A stretch of 64,000 nucleotides of DNA from Robertmurraya kyonggiensis (GTDB lineage Bacteria > Bacillota > Bacilli > Bacillales > Cytobacillaceae): positions 1 to 64,000 of the forward strand of contig NZ_SWBM01000007.1 of NCBI RefSeq assembly GCF_005116465.1, written 5' to 3'. Below, in pieces: positions 60,831-64,000 of this stretch. Position 1 is the stretch's first letter. The number at the start of each line of letters is the position of its first letter. The notes under the pieces were generated by a model. The model worked only from the letters and a program-made list of their open reading frames with translations, ran no database searches and had not been told where the DNA came from. The translations under genes were made by a program, and so were the position numbers.

Positions 60831-62282
60831 TTATAAATCTAATTCTCCTAACCTTTCATTTGCACGGCTTCTTGTTAGGTTTTGTGATTGCCATGTATCG
60901 CCTTTTAAATACTCTCTATCCATTTTGCGTTGTTGTAGTTTTGACTCTAATCCAGGAATATTAGGATGTTTCTCATAAAGTTCAATTAGAGCTAGTGTTC
61001 CGGTAGTGGATAGACTTTCAAAATAGTAAATATCGATTTTCCCCGTCTCCTCGTAGCGGGCGATATTTTTATCAGCGACAACCTTATTGAGATTGACCAT
61101 ATTGATGCCCGCATAATAAATCAGGGTGGCAATGAAATAGAAATGGAACAATGAAAGCTTCTCGAGCCAGATCTTTACGAGCGTATAAGCAAGAATAACC
61201 ATAAGAAATATCATGAAAGAAACGACGAGAACCCGGGTAAATGTATATCCGTACGCCTCTTCATACAAATTCATTCTCATAAAAGCTGATACAAGAAGAA
61301 CACCACTAGCCAAAACGAGAATCGAAAGAGCAAACTTGATTACGTTTTTCAAAGCACCGACTAGATTCTTCGTAAACGTAATGACAATGGTTGTGACAGT
61401 CAAATTGATGAGCGTAACAAACAGCAATTCAAAAAATCCACGACGAGCATATTCTGCATACGTATAACCATCCGCCAATGCTCCATTAAAGAAATATTTG
61501 AACTGAACTACAATAAATAACAAGTACACCAAATTAAGCAGAACTAGGACCGTTAGTGTGATAATTCCATCTAAGGTTACTGTAGATACTTCCCTTGGAT
61601 GGATTTGAATTTTTCGTTGTAAAAGTACTTGTAAATAACCAAAGAATCCAAAAGTACAGAACAAGATAATGATAAAACGAATCACATATTCAGGACTAAG
61701 ATTAATCAACTCAGGCAACATCCCGATTAGTCTTTCAAATTGAGCATCAGCTGAGATTAAAAGCTGCAAAACAACAAATAAAACGGGAATGGAAATCGCA
61801 ATTCCAATTAAAATCTTTTTCCATGCCTCATGTTGAGCTGATTTATTACTGTTGGAGAAAAGCTTAGTAGCATGACTCGCGAATTTCGCATTAAAAACGA
61901 TACTGTCAATTAGACGCTTCAGCATATAACCGATGAAAAATAGACGATTCCACTCGATATTTTTTGGCGCTGTAATGAGGGCCAGGTGGAATATTACGAG
62001 AGCAGGAATCACAAGAATATTTAGTGCGTAAAAAGGCATGACATCGTATAAATAATACCCAGCAGACAACAGCCAGATTACAATCAACACAAAGTAGCCT
62101 AGCCTTTGATGTGAGAAAGAAAAGGCTCTAAATCGCCAAAATACCAACATGTAAAATGCAACGATGAAGACAAAGAAAGAGAGACCTATTTGACCCCTAA
62201 AAAACGATTCTTCTGCCACAATCCCAACAATTAAACACAACAATAAGAAAATCCAATCTAGCTTTCCAATTTTTATTTCCAT
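60831..62282 (-). CDS. DUF4173 multi-pass membrane protein
   Basis: 483 residues, 11-12 predicted transmembrane segments, then a soluble C-terminal tail (about residues 415-483) with ESLSTTGTLALIELYEKHPNIPGLESKLQQRK. Middle landmarks: GYTYAEYARRGFFELLFVTLINL and MNLYEEAYGYTFTRVLV, both typical of DUF4153/DUF4173 proteins. Function unknown. GGAGG lies 7 nt upstream of ATG. A double palindrome in its leader (62304-62334) resembles the operator of the PadR gene encoded next door. Confidence 0.8.
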   Translation of the reverse strand: MEIKIGKLDWIFLLLCLIVGIVAEESFFRGQIGLSFFVFIVAFYMLVFWRFRAFSFSHQRLGYFVLIVIWLLSAGYYLYDVMPFYALNILVIPALVIFHLALITAPKNIEWNRLFFIGYMLKRLIDSIVFNAKFASHATKLFSNSNKSAQHEAWKKILIGIAISIPVLFVVLQLLISADAQFERLIGMLPELINLSPEYVIRFIIILFCTFGFFGYLQVLLQRKIQIHPREVSTVTLDGIITLTVLVLLNLVYLLFIVVQFKYFFNGALADGYTYAEYARRGFFELLFVTLINLTVTTIVITFTKNLVGALKNVIKFALSILVLASGVLLVSAFMRMNLYEEAYGYTFTRVLVVSFMIFLMVILAYTLVKIWLEKLSLFHFYFIATLIYYAGINMVNLNKVVADKNIARYEETGKIDIYYFESLSTTGTLALIELYEKHPNIPGLESKLQQRKMDREYLKGDTWQSQNLTRSRANERLGELDL

Positions 62283-62303
62283 GATGAATCCTCCATTTAT
62301 TTC

Positions 62304-62334
62304 GTAATTCTATATACATAGAATTACTATGTAT
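62304..62334 (-). promoter_or_regulatory. overlapping palindromes, likely PadR operator for DUF4173
   Basis: TACATAGAATTACTATGTA (62315-62333) is a dyad agreeing at 15 of 19 positions with TACCTAGAATTTTTAGGTA (63327-63345) in front of padR. An overlapping dyad, GTAATTCTA / TAGAATTAC at 62304-62327, is mutually exclusive as a hairpin. Confidence 0.65.
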
Positions 62335-62340
62335 CAGGTC

Positions 62341-62368
62341 AAAAAAAAGCTTAGATCGAAGCTTTTTT
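62341..62368 (-). terminator. terminator overlapping the stop codon of the HAAS gene
   Basis: AAAAAAGCTT / AAGCTTTTTT with a 6-nt loop; the stop codon of the HAAS-domain gene lies inside the stem. T-run on the minus strand. Confidence 0.8.
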
Positions 62369-62989
62369 CCCCCATTTATAACTAATAAGACATACTGGGT
62401 ATAAAATTATCGTGAACAGGATGCACAGCATGATAAAGGTTTCCGTTAATAATGGACGGAACCACTCATGCGGAATGATCTTGAACACGGTTAAAATCAT
62501 TAAAGATAAATTCGGTATTAACGCTAATAAAAACGTATTTCGCAATAACCTTTTCCCTTTATGGCCGAAACCCTTGCCGATTTCATAGCCGAGCAATGCC
62601 CAAAAAAACATATAAATAAGAGCAATTAAAATCGGAACGGATGTTAGCTGATTCCACAGACTCGTAAGCCAGCTCCAATCTAGTAGATTATGAGCTAAAG
62701 TTAGAGCCCCACCACCACCGAAAAAAAGAATATTTACAGCAATAAATAGCCATTTCATATTGCTCGGTGTGACAGATAACTCTTCCTTCCACATAGCTGA
62801 GATTTCTTCAGGTGCGCCAAACCGCGAATAGACTTGTTCGCGTACATCTGATTCCTCTATTTGTCCATAAAAGCTGATGAGAAGTTCATCCAGATGAGCA
62901 TCATATTCCATTAAAATCGATTCTTTTTCTGGATGATTACCAAGATGACTTGCAAGTTCATTTAGAAATTCATTCTTCAGCAGTTCCAT
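62351..62989 (-). CDS. HAAS-domain (DUF1700-like) membrane protein
   Basis: 212 residues. The N-terminal HAAS domain (residues 1-75: [47 protein letters not shown]) is typical of proteins encoded behind PadR regulators; three or four transmembrane helices follow. It may modulate the PadR partner or sense the membrane. Its start overlaps padR by 20 bp. Confidence 0.85.
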   Translation of the reverse strand: MELLKNEFLNELASHLGNHPEKESILMEYDAHLDELLISFYGQIEESDVREQVYSRFGAPEEISAMWKEELSVTPSNMKWLFIAVNILFFGGGGALTLAHNLLDWSWLTSLWNQLTSVPILIALIYMFFWALLGYEIGKGFGHKGKRLLRNTFLLALIPNLSLMILTVFKIIPHEWFRPLLTETFIMLCILFTIILYPVCLISYKWGKKASI

Positions 62990-63317
62990 GTTTTTTTCTC
63001 CCCATCACCTTGTTCATTACTGAAACAAAGTCGTTCCATTCACGGGTTTTCTCTAGCAGCATTTCTTTTCCTGCGTCTGTGATGCGATAATATTTTCTAG
63101 CTGGACCCTTCTCTTGTTCCTGCCAATAGCATTCAATGTATTCTTGCTTTTCAAGCTTATGCAGGGCTGGATACAAGGTCCCTTCTTTAAAGGAAAACTC
63201 ATTGCTGCTTCGCTTTTCCAACTCTTTTACAAGCTCGTAGCCGTACATATCCCGCTCTTCAAGCAACTGGAGTAACAAAAGGGCTGTGCTGCCTTTTACC
63301 AATTCACGATTAAACAT
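62970..63317 (-). CDS. PadR family transcriptional regulator
   Basis: 115-residue winged-helix regulator: [50 protein letters not shown] and [18 protein letters not shown], all signature segments of PadR (landmarks [27 protein letters not shown]). Precedes the HAAS protein in one transcript and has a palindrome (63327-63345) between promoter and start. Likely autorepressed. Confidence 0.92.
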   Translation of the reverse strand: MFNRELVKGSTALLLLQLLEERDMYGYELVKELEKRSSNEFSFKEGTLYPALHKLEKQEYIECYWQEQEKGPARKYYRITDAGKEMLLEKTREWNDFVSVMNKVMGRKKHGTAEE

Positions 63318-63326
63318 TTTCTCACC

Positions 63327-63345
63327 TACCTAGAATTTTTAGGTA
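63327..63345 (-). promoter_or_regulatory. PadR operator
   Basis: TACCTAGAATTTTTAGGTA, a dyad with 6-bp perfect arms, 10 bp before the padR start codon; the 3' part runs into the AGGTGAG ribosome binding region. Confidence 0.7.
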
Positions 63346-63443
63346 TATAGAAATCCTACACCGTTACAAAGTAAATGTAAAGTGTAGAAAAAAATTTTTT
63401 ATGTATTTCCTCAAAAGTTTAGAGGTGTCTACAGTATTCTGTT

Positions 63444-63529
63444 GATTTCCGCTCCAGGCGGACGCATTCCGCGGGCGGGGCCGAGCTGCTTCCCTCTCTC
63501 GCTCAGTCCAGGGTCTCGACTGTCGACAG
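63444..63529. repeat. Bacillaceae GC-rich intergenic element
   Basis: GATTTCCGCTCCAGGCGGAC, GCATTCCGCGGGCGGGGCCG and later CTCGCTCAGTCCAGGG, much richer in GC than the surroundings. The start TTCCGCTCCAGGCGG and the GCGGGC core are known to me as a highly repeated intergenic sequence of many Bacillaceae genomes. No ORF. Confidence 0.7.
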
Positions 63530-63550
63530 TGTAACCATTTAACAGAAAAA

Positions 63551-63730
63551 ATTCCGTTTATTTTGAATAATTAATGGATATTAGGTGACATAGGCGGAGA
63601 TTTTCCGCTAATTGACCTAAAAAGCCTTAAAATCATGAAAAATGTATAGCTTAACCGGAAAAATCCCGCTTATTTATAGGAAAATAGATGAAATTCTTAA
63701 TATAACCGTAACTTTTCCGCCTATTTTTCA
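63551..63730. repeat. degenerate ~51-bp array with TTCCGC motifs
   Basis: TTCCG followed by (T/C)TATTT-like sequence at CCG positions 63554, 63605, 63666 and 63717, i.e. steps 51, 61 and 51 bp. Each motif is near a complementary CGGA (e.g. GCGGA-GATT-TTCCGC at 63594-63608), so small hairpins recur. Units are otherwise diverged. Confidence 0.5.
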
Positions 63731-63760
63731 ATGTAAAAAGTCAAACTCCATCTTTAATAT

Positions 63761-63803
63761 AGCTTTTATTTTAAAAGTAATAAGGTCTTAGAAAAGAGCC
63801 TTT
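63761..63803. repeat. partial copy of the dispersed intergenic element
   Basis: AGCTTTTATTTTAAAAGTAA and CTTAGAAAAGAGCC correspond to the end of the element at 58640-58700 with substitutions at about every fifth base. Confidence 0.5.
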
Positions 63804-63840
63804 GGTAAAAATATCTATTCAAGGCAACAATCCAATTATT

Positions 63841-64000
63841 TTATTCGTTTTCTGCTTCCCATTTAGCAACTTCTTCACGAACACGCGGTGCTACTTCCGT
63901 TCCTAAGAGCTCGATTGCTTTCATGACATCTTCATGCGGCATCGTTCCAACTGGAAGGTGAAGCATAAAACGCGTGATGCCGACATTCTTGCGAAGGTGG
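63841..64000 (-). CDS. LLM-class flavin-dependent oxidoreductase, C-terminal part only
   Basis: Only the last ~53 codons lie in the window; the gene continues beyond its right edge. The visible end includes RFMLHLPVGTMPHEDVMKAI, then ELLGTEVAPRVREEVAKWEA, which resembles the C-terminus of bacterial luciferase-like monooxygenases (FMN-dependent). Stop TAA at 63841-63843. Confidence 0.7.
   Translation of the reverse strand, partial: HLRKNVGITRFMLHLPVGTMPHEDVMKAIELLGTEVAPRVREEVAKWEAENE

Overview
This window is chromosomal DNA from a low-GC, endospore-type Firmicute, most likely a member of the Bacillaceae. The signs are strong Shine-Dalgarno sites (AAGGAGG), sigma-A promoters, Rho-independent terminators, and genes typical of Bacillus: ddl-murF-cshA in the Bacillus order, HemAT, PrsA, NrnB, MgtE and HmoA. 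I see no prophage, transposase, tRNA or rRNA. The genus cannot be fixed from the sequence alone.

Layout. 0.1-0.4 kb: a 52-bp tandem repeat behind cshA. 0.4-7.4 kb: cshA, an alpha/beta hydrolase, the oxygen sensor HemAT, murF and ddl. 7.8-19.9 kb: a 14-gene minus-strand cobalamin salvage operon behind a cobalamin riboswitch with an intrinsic terminator. It covers corrinoid uptake (BtuF, BtuC), a BtuD-CbiZ fusion, nucleotide-loop assembly (CbiB, CobD, CobU, CobQ, CobS, two CobC-like phosphatases, PduO-type adenosyltransferase) and alpha-ribazole salvage (CblT, CblS). No corrin-ring genes are present. 20-28.7 kb: sfsA, mgtE, a rodA/ftsW gene, dps, a glyoxalase-fold dioxygenase, an AI-2E family permease, a very short thioredoxin-reductase-like flavoprotein and a Fur-boxed heme monooxygenase. 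28.85-29.7 kb: five copies of a ~118-bp repeat. 29.8-31.9 kb: arsRBC.

31.9-33.2 kb holds the most interesting locus. A 14-codon leader peptide, MTHYMRLRFPALNQ, almost identical to the macrolide-sensing ErmD leader, precedes an RlmA-type 23S rRNA methyltransferase rather than an erm gene. The ~300-nt leader carries tandem terminators and alternative pairings. At 40.6-42.5 kb a Vga/VmlR-type ABC-F ribosome protection gene has its own attenuator: a three-codon upstream ORF, a long anti-antiterminator hairpin, a 12-bp antiterminator and a terminator. Together with a TetR-MFS efflux pair (55-57.5 kb), the window carries three separate antibiotic-response modules.

33-53 kb: DUF1646 and CBO0543 membrane proteins, a DDAH-type amidinohydrolase, an MscS channel, a GntR-controlled ABC exporter, a DMT transporter, a YbaK deacylase, a NERD protein, NrnB, a Fur-boxed siderophore uptake operon divergent from a Fur-boxed ferredoxin-NADP reductase, a YitT protein and an aldo/keto reductase. 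53.4-53.9 kb: a second copy of the 52-bp repeat family, inverted relative to the first. 54-64 kb: nitroreductase, TetR/MFS, PrsA, a GH13 glucosidase with a cre-type box over its promoter, a DUF4173 protein and a PadR/HAAS pair sharing an operator sequence with it, then the end of an LLM flavin monooxygenase cut by the window edge.

An unusual feature is the recurrence of 52-bp-period tandem arrays (0.1, 44.1 and 53.4 kb, with a weaker ~51-bp array at 63.5 kb). The two whose flanking genes are both visible lie between convergent genes.
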